The position numbers were made by a program, and so were the translations under genes. Of a stretch of DNA of 64,000 bases, positions 1 to 11,000 are shown piece by piece (position 1 is the stretch's first letter; each line of letters starts with the position of its first letter). Source of the stretch: Streptomyces toyocaensis. GTDB lineage: Bacteria > Actinomycetota > Actinomycetes > Streptomycetales > Streptomycetaceae. Below the pieces are notes generated by a model, which ran no database searches, was not told the origin of the DNA, and worked only from the letters and a program-made list of their open reading frames with translations. The stretch spans positions 1 to 64,000 of the forward strand of contig NZ_JFCB01000009.1 in NCBI RefSeq assembly GCF_000725125.1. Direction: 5' to 3'.

Positions 1-308
1 CGCGGAGGGTCGCCGCGCGGCCGGTCCGGAGCGTCACCCGCCGCGTGCCCGGCCCCGCCGGAGTGCGGCGCCTCCCCCGGCGGGGCCGGCTCGCCACCGG
101 GCGGCCCGGGCGGCGTCGGCTCACCGGCCGCCACCGGCGGCAGCTCGCGTGTCTCGTCGTACGCGTTCTGCCAGCCGTGGGCGGCCGCCGGGTCGGTGTA
201 GGCGTCGTACGCGGGGGGCGGGGCGGTCTGCGGGAGGTACACGCTCGGCGGACCCTGGGGAACCGACGCGCCGTTCACTCCATCGGCGTACCGGGATGCG
301 CTGGACAT
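1..308 (-). CDS. Proline-rich protein, N-terminal part only (3' end outside window)
   Basis: The reading frame starts at the ATG whose complement lies at 306-308 and runs off the left edge without a stop. The visible 102 residues are rich in Pro, Gly, Ala and Tyr (for example PPSVYLPQTAPPPAYDAYTD), with no hydrophobic segment. This looks like the disordered N-terminal extension often placed before a membrane or regulatory domain in Streptomyces proteins. It is divergent from the aminotransferase gene at 434, so the 125 bp between them should hold both promoters. I do not recognise the family because the folded part is missing. Confidence 0.6.
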   Translation of the reverse strand, partial: MSSASRYADGVNGASVPQGPPSVYLPQTAPPPAYDAYTDPAAAHGWQNAYDETRELPPVAAGEPTPPGPPGGEPAPPGEAPHSGGAGHAAGDAPDRPRGDPP

Positions 309-433
309 GGCCGCGCATTGTAGAGAGGTCGGGGCCCTCAGGGACAGTGAGCGGACATACCATCCGAAAGCGCAGCGTCCCACGTGGCGGAAAACACGGT
401 CCGAAGGGCCATACCGGGCCGTAAGCTCCCAGC

Positions 434-1645
434 ATGCAGGTGATCCAGTCGACCAAGCTCGCCAACGTCTGTTACGAGATCCGGGGCCCGGTGCTCGAGG
501 AGGCGATGCGGCTGGAAGCGGCCGGTCACCGCATCCTCAAGCTGAACACCGGAAATCCGGCGGCGTTCGGCTTCGAGTGCCCGCCCGAGATCCTGGAGGA
601 CATCCTCCGCAACGTGTCGGCGGCGCACGGCTACGGCGACGCCAAGGGCCTGTTGGCGGCGCGCCGGGCGGTGGTCATGCACAACCAGACCCTCGGCATC
701 GAGACCGACGTCGAGCACGTCTTCATCGGCAACGGCGTCTCCGAGCTGATCGTGATGGCGATGCAGGCGCTGCTGGACGACGGCGACGAGGTGCTCATCC
801 CCGCGCCCGACTACCCGCTGTGGACGGCGGCCGTCTCGCTCTCCGGCGGTACGGCGGTGCACTACCGCTGCGACGAGCAGTCCGACTGGATGCCGGACCT
901 CGCCGACGTGGAGCGCAAGGTGACCGACCGCACCAAGGCGATCGTCATCATCAACCCGAACAACCCGACCGGCGCGGTCTACGACGAGGCGGTCGTCAAG
1001 GGCCTGACCGACATCGCCCGCCGCCACAACCTGCTGGTCTGCTCGGACGAGATCTACGACAAGATCCTCTACGACGATGCGGAGCACATCCCGACCGCCT
1101 CGGTCGCCCCCGATCTGCTCACCCTCACCTTCAACGGCATGTCGAAGGCGTACCGGGTGGCCGGCTACCGGGTGGGCTGGATGTCGATCTCGGGGCCGCG
1201 CGCCCACGCCGACTCCTACATCGAGGGCCTGACGATCCTGGCGAACATGCGCCTGTGCGCGAACATGCCGGGCCAGCACGGCGTGGTCGCGGCGCTCAGC
1301 GGCCGCCAGACGATCAACGACCTGGTCCTGCCCGGCGGGCGGCTGCGCGAGCAGCGGGACACGGCGTACGACCTGCTGACCCAGATCCCTGGCGTGACCT
1401 GTGTGAAGCCCAAGGGGGCGCTGTACCTCTTCCCCCGCCTCGACCCCGACGTCTTCAAGATCAAGGACGACCGGCGGATGGTCCTGGACCTGCTGCGCCG
1501 AGAGAAGATCATGGTCGTCCAGGGCACCGGCTTCAACTGGCCGGAGCCGGATCACTTCCGGGTGGTCACCCTGCCGTCGGTCACCGACCTGCGGGACGCG
1601 GTGGGCCGGATCGGCCGCTTCCTGGACGGTTACGGCCAGCCCTGA
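434..1645 (+). CDS. PLP-dependent aminotransferase, class I/II (alanine/aspartate-type)
   Basis: The 403-residue protein has the full length of class I/II aminotransferases. It shows the PLP-site signatures NPNNPTGAVY, the SDEIYDK segment with the Asp that holds the pyridine nitrogen, and MSKAYRVAGYRVGW, which contains the Schiff-base Lys at about residue 238. The C-terminal R(V)VTLPS carries the carboxylate-binding Arg. It should be a cytosolic fold-type I enzyme moving an amino group between amino acids and 2-oxo acids. The architecture resembles the AlaA/AlaT alanine transaminase group, but substrate cannot be fixed from sequence. The ATG at 434 is the best start; its ribosome binding site is weak. 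The gene appears monocistronic. Confidence 0.92.
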   Translation: MQVIQSTKLANVCYEIRGPVLEEAMRLEAAGHRILKLNTGNPAAFGFECPPEILEDILRNVSAAHGYGDAKGLLAARRAVVMHNQTLGIETDVEHVFIGNGVSELIVMAMQALLDDGDEVLIPAPDYPLWTAAVSLSGGTAVHYRCDEQSDWMPDLADVERKVTDRTKAIVIINPNNPTGAVYDEAVVKGLTDIARRHNLLVCSDEIYDKILYDDAEHIPTASVAPDLLTLTFNGMSKAYRVAGYRVGWMSISGPRAHADSYIEGLTILANMRLCANMPGQHGVVAALSGRQTINDLVLPGGRLREQRDTAYDLLTQIPGVTCVKPKGALYLFPRLDPDVFKIKDDRRMVLDLLRREKIMVVQGTGFNWPEPDHFRVVTLPSVTDLRDAVGRIGRFLDGYGQP

Positions 1646-1664
1646 CAAGCGACGCCGATCGTCC

Positions 1665-1708
1665 GATCTTGAGAGCGACTCAACTTTAGACATGATCTAA
1701 GCTAGGAT
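1665..1708 (+). promoter_or_regulatory. Putative promoter/operator zone before the SCO4983-type gene
   Basis: Two short inverted repeats lie side by side: TTGAG-N5-CTCAA (1669-1683) and TTAGA-CATGA-TCTAA (1686-1700). A possible -10 hexamer TAGGAT sits at 1703-1708, about 30 bp before the ATG at 1739. No convincing -35 is seen, so transcription may need an activator or an alternative sigma factor. The repeats are read directly; the regulatory role is inferred. Confidence 0.35.
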
Positions 1709-1738
1709 GGCTTCCTGTCAGCACCCAGGAGGCCATCC

Positions 1739-2161
1739 ATGTACGAGCCGATACGCGCCAAGTCGGTCCACAGCACGATGGCCGGCACCCCCCACGACTT
1801 CCCCCACCGGTCCCGCGAGGAGGAGCTGGACATCCAGCTCGCGGGCCATCTCGCCGCGCTGCTCGCCGTCACCGACGACCTGCGCGCGGCGGCACCCTCG
1901 GCCGAGCTGGACGCCGCGGCCGAGCGGCTCACCGAGCAGGTCGCCCGCCTGCGGGGAGGACGTACGCCGGCCCGCATGCCGGCGACCACGCCGGGCCGCG
2001 CGCCGGACGCGGCGGCCCTGCACCGGCGCGCCCACGCCCTGGCGGGCCGCGCCCTGGTCGTCGCCGCGTCCCGCGCCGACACGGCGGTGGCGATCCTCGC
2101 CGCCGAACGGATGGACGCCCACGCCGCGGCCCAGCAGCCGCGCGCCCTCGCGTCCCGCTGA
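1739..2161 (+). CDS. SCO4983 family protein (function unknown)
   Basis: This 140-residue, Ala-rich, probably all-helical cytosolic protein matches what I recall of the actinobacterial SCO4983 family: an N-terminal MYEPIRAKSVHSTM, a SREEELDIQLAGHLAALLAV helix, and a C-terminal helix ending RADTAVAILAAERMDAHAA. There is no signal peptide, membrane segment or catalytic motif. A strong AGGAGG lies 7 bases before the ATG. It stands alone between the aminotransferase and a bidirectional terminator. The SCO number suggests that this end of the window matches the S. coelicolor SCO4979-SCO4984 neighbourhood (recall, not checked). Confidence 0.8.
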   Translation: MYEPIRAKSVHSTMAGTPHDFPHRSREEELDIQLAGHLAALLAVTDDLRAAAPSAELDAAAERLTEQVARLRGGRTPARMPATTPGRAPDAAALHRRAHALAGRALVVAASRADTAVAILAAERMDAHAAAQQPRALASR

Positions 2162-2224
2162 GCCCTTCCGGGCTCCCTCGGACGGCCCCGGTCCGCGTGC
2201 ACCCGCAGCGACGCGCGGACCGGG
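2160..2224. terminator. Two hairpins between convergent genes
   Basis: GAGCCC-ttcc-GGGCTC spans 2160-2175 and overlaps the upstream stop codon. A second, larger stem has perfect 11-bp arms, CCCGGTCCGCG at 2187-2197 and CGCGGACCGGG at 2214-2224. They lie between the convergent genes ending at 2161 (+) and 2241 (-), so they fit a bidirectional terminator. There is no T-run, as is usual in high-GC actinobacteria. Confidence 0.7.
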
Positions 2225-2240
2225 CGCCCTCGTCCCGCGC

Positions 2241-2417
2241 TCAGCCGAGCAGCACCGTGATGATCACGAACAGTGCGAGGATGGCGAGGATGATCGCCCA
2301 CACGGGCCACGTCCCGCGACCCTGCGGATCCTCCGGGCCGCCACCACGCGGGCGGTCCTCCTCGAGATACGGGTCCTCCGGCCGGTCGCGCGAGTAGAAG
2401 TCGTCACCGTCCGCCAT
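2241..2417 (-). CDS. Small single-pass membrane protein (58 aa)
   Basis: A GGAAGGAGGG ribosome binding site precedes the ATG at 2417, which decides against the longer in-frame start upstream. The protein is an acidic, charged N-terminal tail (residues 1-37, ADGDDFYSRDRPEDPYLEED) followed by one strong transmembrane helix (VWAIILAILALFVIITVLLG) that ends the chain. This is a C-tail-anchored layout with the charged part probably in the cytosol. It resembles short conserved Streptomyces membrane proteins (DUF6480-like, from memory, weak). Function unknown. Confidence 0.75.
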   Translation of the reverse strand: MADGDDFYSRDRPEDPYLEEDRPRGGGPEDPQGRGTWPVWAIILAILALFVIITVLLG

Positions 2418-2511
2418 GGCGTATCCCTCCTTCCGCCGGGCTCCGGGTACCCGGAGCCCGGCGGAAGGCAACGCACCTCACGCCCCGGATTCCCTCACGC
2501 CCCGCGCCCGA

Positions 2512-4155
2512 TCAGCGCGCGTACACCGACGCGCCCGCCGCACTGCGGATCTCCGGGAGCGCCGAGTAGAGCGTGGCGCCAGGGCACAGCGTGGCGTAGC
2601 CGTCGCGGTGGCCGGAGATCGTGTTCAGCGTGGCCTGCTCGCCGCCGTCGTACACGCCGGTGTCGGCGGCGGCGGTCAGCGTCACCTGCGCCTCCGGGTC
2701 CACGCCGTGCAGGCCCAGCTTCCAGGCCGAGAGGTCGGCGATGGCCTGCTTGGCCGCGGCGGTCGGCGTGCCGCCGTTCTCGTAGTCGCCGAGGAGCGAG
2801 ACACCGGACGAGTAGCCGTTGAAGCCGTAGGTGTGGGCGCCGCGGACCGGCTTGTCGACACCGCCCGCCCGGCCCTCGAAGACCGTGCCGCACTTGTCGA
2901 CGAAGAAGTTGTAGCCGATGTCGTTCCAGCCGTTGCTCTCCACGTGGTACGTGAGGATCGCCCGGATGACGGCCGCCGAGTCGGCGCAGTCGTAGTCGTT
3001 CGTGCCCGCCGTGTGGTGGACGAAGACCGCGTCGACCGTGTCCAGGTAGGAGGGCGGGTCGACGACGAGCGACTCGTCCGCGCCCCAGTCGGCGCGGCTG
3101 ACGATCGCGGGGGCGGCGGGAGCGGTGGGGGCGGCCGGTGACGTGGACCCGCTCGGGTCCGGCTCGGCGCTCGGCTCCGTCGTGGGCTCGGCTGCCGGGG
3201 CCGTCGTGGGCTGAGAGGTGGGTTCCTCGCTCGGGGCGGGGGCGCTGGGCTCGGCGGTCGGCTCCTGGGTCGGCTCCTGGCTCGGCTCCTCGGAGGGGGC
3301 CGGGGCGTCGGACGTCGCCGGCTGCTCGCTCGGGACGGGGGCACTGGTCTCCGCCGTCGGCTCCTGAGTCGGCTCCTGTGAGGGCGCCGGGGCGTCGGAG
3401 GTGGCCGGCTGCTCGGTGACCGGGGCGTCGGTCGCTTCCTCGGTCGGCTCGGCCGACTGCTCGGGAGCGGTGCTCGGCTCGGCGTCCCCGCCGGAGGGCG
3501 AGGCACTCGCGGTGGCGGTTGCGGGCTCCCCGGAACCGGGCTCGGCGGTCGGCTTGCCGGGACCGTCCCCCTTGCCGTTGCCGTCCTTGCCGCCGCCGTC
3601 CTTCGTGCCGCCCTCGCCCTGCCCCTTGCCGCCCTTCTCGTCGCCCGGGTCGATCATGTCGAGCCGCAGCGCGTCCGGGACGGCGGTCTCCTTGCCGCCC
3701 GCCACCACCCGGGCCTCGACCGCGTCCGACGGTCCCACCCACAGCGGCTCCGAGGCACCACGGACCCCCGAGGCGTCGCCCTCCGCCGTCTCCGGTGCCC
3801 GGATGCCGAAGTCGAGGTCCCGCCAGTCGGTCCAGGTGCCGCTGTCCGCCCCGCGGGTGCGGATCTGCGCGGTGCCCTCGAAGTCGTCGGCGCTGTCCTC
3901 CCAGGAGACGCCGACGAGGGAGAACAGCTGCGTGTCCGTGCGCGGCAGTTCGCGCTTCTTCGGGTCCTTGCCGTCCAGCGCCAGCGTGTGCGCCCGCGCG
4001 GCGCGGGAGCCGTCATCGGCGCCGGTGCCCCCGGGACCGCCGCCGGCGGCCACCGCCGTCACGCCGGTGCCCGCAAGGACCACCGCCCCGGCCGCCAGCC
4101 AGATCGTGCGCTTCGACGCGCTCGTGCGCCGTGCGCGGTTTCCCCTCGGGCTCAT
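2512..4155 (-). CDS. Secreted peptidoglycan recognition protein / N-acetylmuramoyl-L-alanine amidase
   Basis: The 547-residue protein begins MSPRGNRARRT and has a twin-basic N-terminus and a hydrophobic stretch (IWLAAGAVVLAGTGVTAVAA), consistent with export. Residues 40-165 form an N-terminal module common in actinobacterial PGRPs. About 165-370 is a long low-complexity Glu/Pro/Ser/Thr linker with tandem blocks such as SEQPATSDAPAPSEEP. The last ~170 residues are a type-2 amidase/PGRP domain with Zn ligands in VHHTAG, GHRDG and CPG, which should cleave the MurNAc-L-Ala bond. GAGGGG precedes the start. It lies downstream of the MmpS-like gene and may share its transcript. Confidence 0.88.
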   Translation of the reverse strand: MSPRGNRARRTSASKRTIWLAAGAVVLAGTGVTAVAAGGGPGGTGADDGSRAARAHTLALDGKDPKKRELPRTDTQLFSLVGVSWEDSADDFEGTAQIRTRGADSGTWTDWRDLDFGIRAPETAEGDASGVRGASEPLWVGPSDAVEARVVAGGKETAVPDALRLDMIDPGDEKGGKGQGEGGTKDGGGKDGNGKGDGPGKPTAEPGSGEPATATASASPSGGDAEPSTAPEQSAEPTEEATDAPVTEQPATSDAPAPSQEPTQEPTAETSAPVPSEQPATSDAPAPSEEPSQEPTQEPTAEPSAPAPSEEPTSQPTTAPAAEPTTEPSAEPDPSGSTSPAAPTAPAAPAIVSRADWGADESLVVDPPSYLDTVDAVFVHHTAGTNDYDCADSAAVIRAILTYHVESNGWNDIGYNFFVDKCGTVFEGRAGGVDKPVRGAHTYGFNGYSSGVSLLGDYENGGTPTAAAKQAIADLSAWKLGLHGVDPEAQVTLTAAADTGVYDGGEQATLNTISGHRDGYATLCPGATLYSALPEIRSAAGASVYAR

Positions 4156-4186
4156 GCCCACCCCTCGTGAAGTGTGTACGTCGTGA

Positions 4187-4708
4187 TCAGCTGCCGTCGG
4201 CGGGCAGCCGGCCGGCGCAGGTGGCGCGCCCGAACTCGCCCGACGCCGTCGCCCTTTGCACGTGCTTGCCGCGGATCGCGAGCGTGCAGGAGGCCTGTCC
4301 GCCCTTCTCGCCGAGGACGATCGCCACGGTGGGGGCCGTGCCGAGCGGCACCCGGACCGTGCGTTTCCAGGGAAGTTCGGCGTCCCGGACGACGGTGGCC
4401 GTGCCGTCCTCGTCCCGGCCGAGGAAGGAGATCTCGGCCGCGCCCTCACCGGTGACCTCGTAGGTCACGGCGGCGGCCGGCGTCGAGGGCTTCTCCGGCT
4501 CCTCCTCGGTGTCGAGCAGTCCGTAGCCGACGAGGCCGGCGCAGGCGAGCAGCAGGACGGCGGCGATCACCACACCGGCCCGGGTGCCGCTGTTCGCGTC
4601 CTTGCCCTTGTCACTCTGCGGGCCGCCCGCCACGGCGTTTCCTGCGCCGTTCTCCGCGTCTTTCTCCGCGCCGTTCTCTGTGTTTTCCGAGGATTCATTG
4701 GCTGACAT
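4187..4708 (-). CDS. MmpS-like membrane-anchored protein
   Basis: This 173-residue protein has a charged, Asn/Glu-rich cytosolic tail (residues 1-42), one transmembrane helix (AGVVIAAVLLLACAGLVGYG) and an extracytoplasmic beta-rich domain. The pattern TYEVTGEG, then LPWKRTVRV, then CTLAIRGKHV with a second Cys near the end (GRATC), is that of the MmpS/transport-accessory family; the two Cys probably form a disulfide. Mycobacterial MmpS partners an MmpL exporter, but no MmpL gene is present here, so transport is not implied. It lies 31 bp upstream of the PGRP gene on the same strand and probably in one operon. Confidence 0.7.
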   Translation of the reverse strand: MSANESSENTENGAEKDAENGAGNAVAGGPQSDKGKDANSGTRAGVVIAAVLLLACAGLVGYGLLDTEEEPEKPSTPAAAVTYEVTGEGAAEISFLGRDEDGTATVVRDAELPWKRTVRVPLGTAPTVAIVLGEKGGQASCTLAIRGKHVQRATASGEFGRATCAGRLPADGS

Positions 4709-4867
4709 GAACGGGCTCAGCTTTCCCTGGTCCGGATCAATGCGGCATGCAACTGAAGTGGAACCGGGCGGTTATACACCATCCGCAGCGGGCCACGCGA
4801 GCGACAAGACATAAGGGGGCGTACCGACGGCGTTCCGGGGCTTCAACGTCCGCATATGTCCGCTCGC

Positions 4868-4898
4868 TTGACAGAGCATCAGTGCACTGGCCAATAAT
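4868..4898 (+). promoter_or_regulatory. Candidate housekeeping promoter of the RHS toxin gene
   Basis: A consensus -35 TTGACA (4868-4873) is followed after 19 bp by AATAAT (4893-4898), one mismatch from TATAAT. It lies ~135 bp before the chosen start at 5033 in the 324-bp gap between the divergent MmpS-like and RHS genes. The rest of the gap holds the RHS leader and presumably the opposite promoter; I see no gene in it. Confidence 0.5.
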
Positions 4899-5032
4899 CC
4901 CGCCGCCGCGCCCCGCGACCGGTGTTTCACCTGCTCGCGAGGGTGCTGCGCAGCTATGCACCAAGCCGCGCGGGACTCTCCGCGACGGCTCGTTCGGCGC
5001 GCCCGTTTCGCGTTCGGCGGGGAGGGCCGCCG

Positions 5033-8000
5033 ATGTCGAAAGGTATGCACGTGAAGGTGCCGTACAGGAGATATCTCTCCTGTCTGGTGGCCGCGGCGAT
5101 TGCGGGCACACTCCTGCCGCAAGTCGCCTATGCGGCCCCGCCGTCCGAACCCGGAAAGGGCGAGGACAAGGGGTTTTTCGATACGGTCTCCGGTTGGTTC
5201 GGGGACGACGGTCAGGAGAGCCCCGAGCCGCCGTCGTACGGCGACCGGCCCGTGGCCGACCGGCAGAAACTGGCCAAGGGGAAGAACGCCCCGAAGGCGA
5301 AGCGGGTCAAGGAACTCACCTCCCGGCGCACCCCGTCGGCCCGCTTCTGGGAGCTGTCCGACGGCCGCGTCGAAGCGGAGCTGACGGCCGCCCCGACCGC
5401 GTACAGGGACCCGTCCTCGAAGGCGTGGAAGGCGATCGACACCCGGGTGACGGGGACGGGGGCCAAGGGCTTCGATTTCGCCAACACGTCCAACACCGGC
5501 CGCAGCTGGTTCGGGTCGGACCCGGACCGGCTGCTGCGGTTCGAGACGGCGGACGGGGGCCAGTCGGTCACCCTCGGCCTGCAGGGGGCACGCGGTTCCC
5601 TGAAGCCGGAGGCCGAGGGCGACACGGTCACCTACAAGGAGGCGGTCGGCGGCGCGGACCTGTCCTACGAGGTCGGTCCGGGCAGGGTGAAGGAGGACAT
5701 CACCCTCGCCGAGCGGCCGTCCGGCCCGGTGACGTACACCTTCACCCTGGACACCGAGGGCCTGACGCCGAAGGCGCGCAAGGACGGCTCGATCGCGTTC
5801 TTCGGTGAGCTGCCGAACACGCCGGTGCTGGTGATACCGGCGCCGTACATGACGGACGCGAGGAAGTCGGCGTCGTCGCCGTACGGGTACGCGTACAGCG
5901 CGGACGTCACGCAGAAGCTGGTCCGTGACGGTGACGGCTGGAAGCTGACGGTCACGCCGGACGCGACGTGGCTGGCGGCGAAGGAGCGGCAGTATCCGGT
6001 CGTGATCGACCCGACGATCACGATCGCGCCGTCGCCGTCGGGTTCGCAGGACACCATGGTCCTGTCGGACCAGCCGGACGTGAACTTCAACGCGTCCTGG
6101 AAGCTGGCGGTCGGCAAGACCTCCTCCACCGCCCAGGCGCGTTCGCTGCTGAAGTTCCCGCTGGACGAGATCCCGGCCGGGGTGAAGGTCGACGGCGCCC
6201 GGCTGGGCGTCTACTTCGACCAGTCGCACACCACCAACGGCAACGACGTCACCATCGAGGCGCACCGCGCGACCGGTCCCTGGACCGAAGCGGAAGCCAC
6301 CTGGTCGAACACGTCCGGCCTGGTCGGCGAGCTGTCCGGCACGAGCGTCCAGGTCGACGACGGGGACGCGGGCACCACGGCCGCGACCGGCTCCTGGCCC
6401 ACGTCGGGCTCGACGCTGACGCAGTACGCGATCGGCCAGGACTACCGCTACAACAAGGACGCGGTCGCCGGCGACACGTACACCTGGCAGCCGAAGGTCA
6501 CCGACACCGCCACCTACCGCGTCGACGTGCACTACGTCGCGGCCACCGACCGGGCGACGAACGCCCCGTACACGGTGACGCACCGCGACGGCACGCAGAC
6601 GTTCACCGTCGACCAGTCGGCCGGCACCAACGGTGTCTGGACGTCGCTGAACGGCGGCGGGCAGCTGCCGTTCACCAAGGGCACGGTCGGCAAGATCGCC
6701 CTGGGTGACGGCCCGGCGTCGACGTCGACCGCGGTGCTCGCGGACGCCGTGCGCCTGGTGAACCCGGCCCAGATCGTCAAGAACACGGGCGAGTACAACC
6801 AGTGGCACGAGTTCCCGGTCGCCGACACGGTACAGAAGTGGGTGAGCGGCACCGCCGCCAACCACGGCTTCGTGCTGGCGGCGAAGGACGAGTCGTCCAC
6901 CGGCCCGCTCGGCGGCCCCCGCTACGAGGCCGGTGACGGCTACTACGGCGGCGAGACGTCCAGCATCCCCCGGCTGACGGTGACCTACGGCAAGGTCGGC
7001 ACGTCGCTGAACTCCCCGACCGTGGTGCACTCCACGGGCCCGGAGCTGTCGTGGAAGGCGTACACCAACACCAGCGGTGACACCGGCCAGGACATCGTGG
7101 AGTACCAGCTGCACCGGTCCACGCAGCAGGCGTTCACGCCGTCCGAGGCGACCCTGATCGCGCCGATCAGCTCGTCGGCCACCACGTACACGGACACCAC
7201 CGCGGTTCCGACGCCGGACTCGGCGGCCAACGAGATCGGGAAGTCGTACTACTACCAGATCGCGGTGAAGACCAAGAGCGGGGAGCTGCTCGGGTCGCCG
7301 ACCCGCATCGTCGGTATCCCGAAGGCCGGCCGGACGATGAAGATCATCCAGGGCAGCCAGGGCGGCGTCACCGACACCACGCTCTCCTCCGCGCAGCCGT
7401 CCACCAACCAGGACACCATCCAGTCCTGGGGCGTGGGCCAGAAGTGGCTGAGCGTCGGCAACAACTCCGGCACCTACGGCACGACCCGCGCGGTGCTGAA
7501 GTTCCCCACCACCGGTATCCCGGCGACCGCCACCGTGATCAACAACCGGATGTTCCTGTGGGGCGCGGAGACCACCACCGACACCGATGGGGCGATCTAC
7601 GAACTCCACGCCCTGACACGGGACTTCACCGAGACGCAGGCCACGTGGAACAACGCCACCTCCACCACCGCCTGGAGCAGCGCCGGCGGTGACATGTCCC
7701 CGGCCGTCTCCAGCACCGTCGGCCAGGTGGCGGACGTCGGCCGCCGCGAGTGGGACGCCACCAGCCTCATGCAGGGCTGGATCGACGACCCCGCTGGCAA
7801 CAAGGGCGTCGCCGTCAAGCTGAAGGACGAGTCGTCCGCTGGACCGCAGGAGCGCACCCTGTTCCTGTCCGCCGAGGCCGCCGACCCCCAGCTGCGCCCG
7901 TACATGCAGGTCATCTACGTCGACTCCACCACGGAGGACACGTACTACGCCCCGCAGACGCCCTCCCGGATGACCCCGAACACCACCTACACGGTGGACT

Positions 8001-11000
8001 TCACGGTCACCAACACCACCTCCGCCGAGTGGGTGGCGGGCGAGCGGGAGCTCTCCTACACCTGGAAGCTGCCAGACGGCACGGACGTCACCACCGGCGG
8101 CAACCAGCTCGCCACCCCGATCCCGAGGCTGCTGCCCGGCCAGTCGGCCACGATCCAGGCGAAGGTCGCCACACCCGTCAACTCCGACTCCGGCAACAAG
8201 CGCGGCGAGTACGTGCTCGGCTGGGACGTCCGCAAGATCGCCGACGGCAGCTGGCTGTCGGCCGGCACCGGCGGCATCCCGTCGCTGAAGCAGAGCGTGG
8301 CGGTCGAGGACCCGACCTCCAACCAGCTCGGCCTGGAGAAGTTCTACTCCTACACCGGCAAGAACACCGGCGCCGGCTCGACGGTGATGAACAACCTGTC
8401 CTCCGGCAACAGCGTCTGGTCGTACAACGCGTTCTCCAACCCCGGACGCGGTCTGACGACGTTCGCGCGCTTCTCCTACAACTCACTCGACACCAGTGAC
8501 ACGGTCTCGGGCGCGGGCTGGTCGGCGCAGCTGGCGGGCCCCATCCGCCTGGGCGCGCCGCTGGACTTCCACCCCAACCCCAACCCCACCGAGGTCCGCC
8601 TGCCGGACGGCGACGGCACCACGCACGTCTTCCACAAGCAGGCAGACGGCACCTTCAAGGCCCCGGCGGGTGTCCACTACCGGCTGTCGATGAAGGACGG
8701 CCTGGACTGCAAGCCCACCGCTGACCCGGTCCCGGACGCCTGGACGATGCTGCGCCCGGACGGCACCCGCTTCCTCTTCGGCTGCGACGGCTACCTGACC
8801 TCGGTGGTCGACAAGAACGGCAACACGCAGACGTACACGTACGAGGAGCGCAAGTCCAACAACAAGCCGACCAAGTTCCTCAAGTACATCACCGACCCCG
8901 CGGGACGGACGTCGCTGACCGTCGACTACTACGACAAGGCCGACGCGCCCTTCCCCAAGGTCGCGGACCACGTGCGGTCCATGACCGACATCTCGGGCCG
9001 CAAGCTGACCTTCGAGTACTCGGACAAGGCGCTGCTGACGAAGCTGACCGACGGCGCGGGATCGTCCCAGCCGAAGGTGTTCGCCTTCACCTACGACGCC
9101 ACCCAGGGCAACAAGAACGTCAAGCTGGTCACCGTCACCGACCCGCGCGGCAACGGCACCGACCTGGCGTACTACGCCCCGCAGAGCGGTGACGACCCGA
9201 CGTACCACTGGTGGACGAAGACCGTCACCGACCGCCTCGGCGGGAACACGGGCTTCACCTACGCGGCGAACACCGCGACCCCCAAGTTCACCGACACCAC
9301 CGTGACCGACGCCGAGTCCCACGCGACGAAGTACGTCACCGACGACTACGGCCGCCCCGTCCAGACCACCAACGCCAAGTCCCAGACCACCAAGATGAGC
9401 TGGGACGCGGACAACAACGTCACCTACCTGGAGGAGGCCAACGGCGCCAAGACCGCGTACTGCTACGACCAGAAGACCGGCTACCCGCTCTGGTCGCGTG
9501 ACGCCGAGAACAACAAGACGGGCGTGCCCGACCAGGAGACCGCCTGTGTGACGGACACCTCCAAGTGGCCTGCCGACGCGGCGACGTACGAGTACCAGAC
9601 CCGCGCCGACGGCTACGCCGCCGACCTGTGGCGCAAGACCTCACCCGAGGACCGCGCCTGGCAGTTCGGCTACGACACCTTCGGCAACCTGAAGACGGTC
9701 ACCGACCCCAAGGGCGTCGCCACCACCACGGTGCCGGACGACTACACCACCACCTACGAGTACAACTCCTACGGCCAGCTGACCAAGGCCGTCGACGCCA
9801 ACGGCAACCCCACCACGAACAGCGGCTTCGGCCCCACCGGCTACCCGGCCACGATCACCGACGCCCTGGGCAAGTCCACGACGTACGTCTACGACGAGCG
9901 CGGCCAGGTCCGCGAGGTTACCGACGCCCTCGGCAAGAAGACCACGCAGACCTACGATGCCTTCGGTCGGCCGAAGTCGGGCACGGTCGCGAAGGATCAG
10001 AACGCGGGTGTCTTCATCACCGCGCCAGCCCCGGTCTACGACGCCAACGACAACATCACCGAGTCGACGTCGCCGAACGGAGCGGTCTCGACCGCGGTGT
10101 ACGACGTCGCGGACCAGATGACCTCGGCCACCGCTCCGAAGGACACCCCCACGTCCCCCGAGCGGCGGACCGACTACACCTACGACAAGGTCGGCAACCT
10201 CAGGACCGTCACGGAGCCGAAGGGCACACTGACCGCCTCGGACACCACCGACTATGTCACCACCAATCACTACGACGAGATCTACCAGCTCACCGCGGCG
10301 GTCAACGCGGCCGGTGACAGGATCAGCTACGAGTACGACGTCGTCGGCAACCCCGTCAAGGTCGTCGACCCGAAGAAGAACGCCACCACGGACACCACGG
10401 ACCACACGTCCAAGATGGCGTATGACCTGAACCACCGGCTCACCACGTTCACGGACGCGGCGGGCAAATCCAGTTCGCGGACCTATGACCGGGACGGCCT
10501 CGTCCTCACATCCACGGACCCCGAGAACAGCACCACCACCTACACCTACGACGAGCGGGGCAAGCAGGCCGAGGTCAAGGCCCCGTACGACGCGACCACG
10601 TTCCGCATCACGAAGTATGCGTACGACCAGGTCGGCAACACCACCAAGGTCACAACGCCGCGGGGCACCGCGACGGCCACGGTGGACGACTTCGCCTCGC
10701 GTACCGAGTACGACGCGCTGAACCGTCCGGTGAAGCAGTACCAGCCGTACGACCCGAGCGACCCCCTGCACGACGACCCGAACGTCTACACGCAGACCGT
10801 GTACGACGCGCTGGGCCGGGTGCAGCGGCAGTCGCTGCCGCCGTCGGAGGGCCAGACGGTCCGCAACGACACGGTCTTCGAGTACTTCGACAACGGCTGG
10901 ACGAGGAAGTCCACCGACCCGTGGGACATCAGCACAACGTACGACTACAACGAGATCGGGCAGCAGACGTCCCGTACCCTCACGTCGGCGGGCGGTTCCT

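Noticed and set aside
307..1693. Long open frames on both strands over the aminotransferase gene
   Set aside because: They are Arg/Pro/Gly-rich shadows of a gene with perfect family motifs; GC-rich codon bias opens other frames.
3170..3440. Repeated DNA in the amidase linker as a possible CRISPR or tandem element
   Set aside because: The repeats are in frame and encode a Pro/Glu/Ser/Thr linker; there are no spacers.
4772..7609. 945-codon minus-strand frame over the start of the RHS gene
   Set aside because: Composition is Arg/Val/Gly shadow-like and it is antisense to clear signal-peptide and DNRLRE coding sequence.
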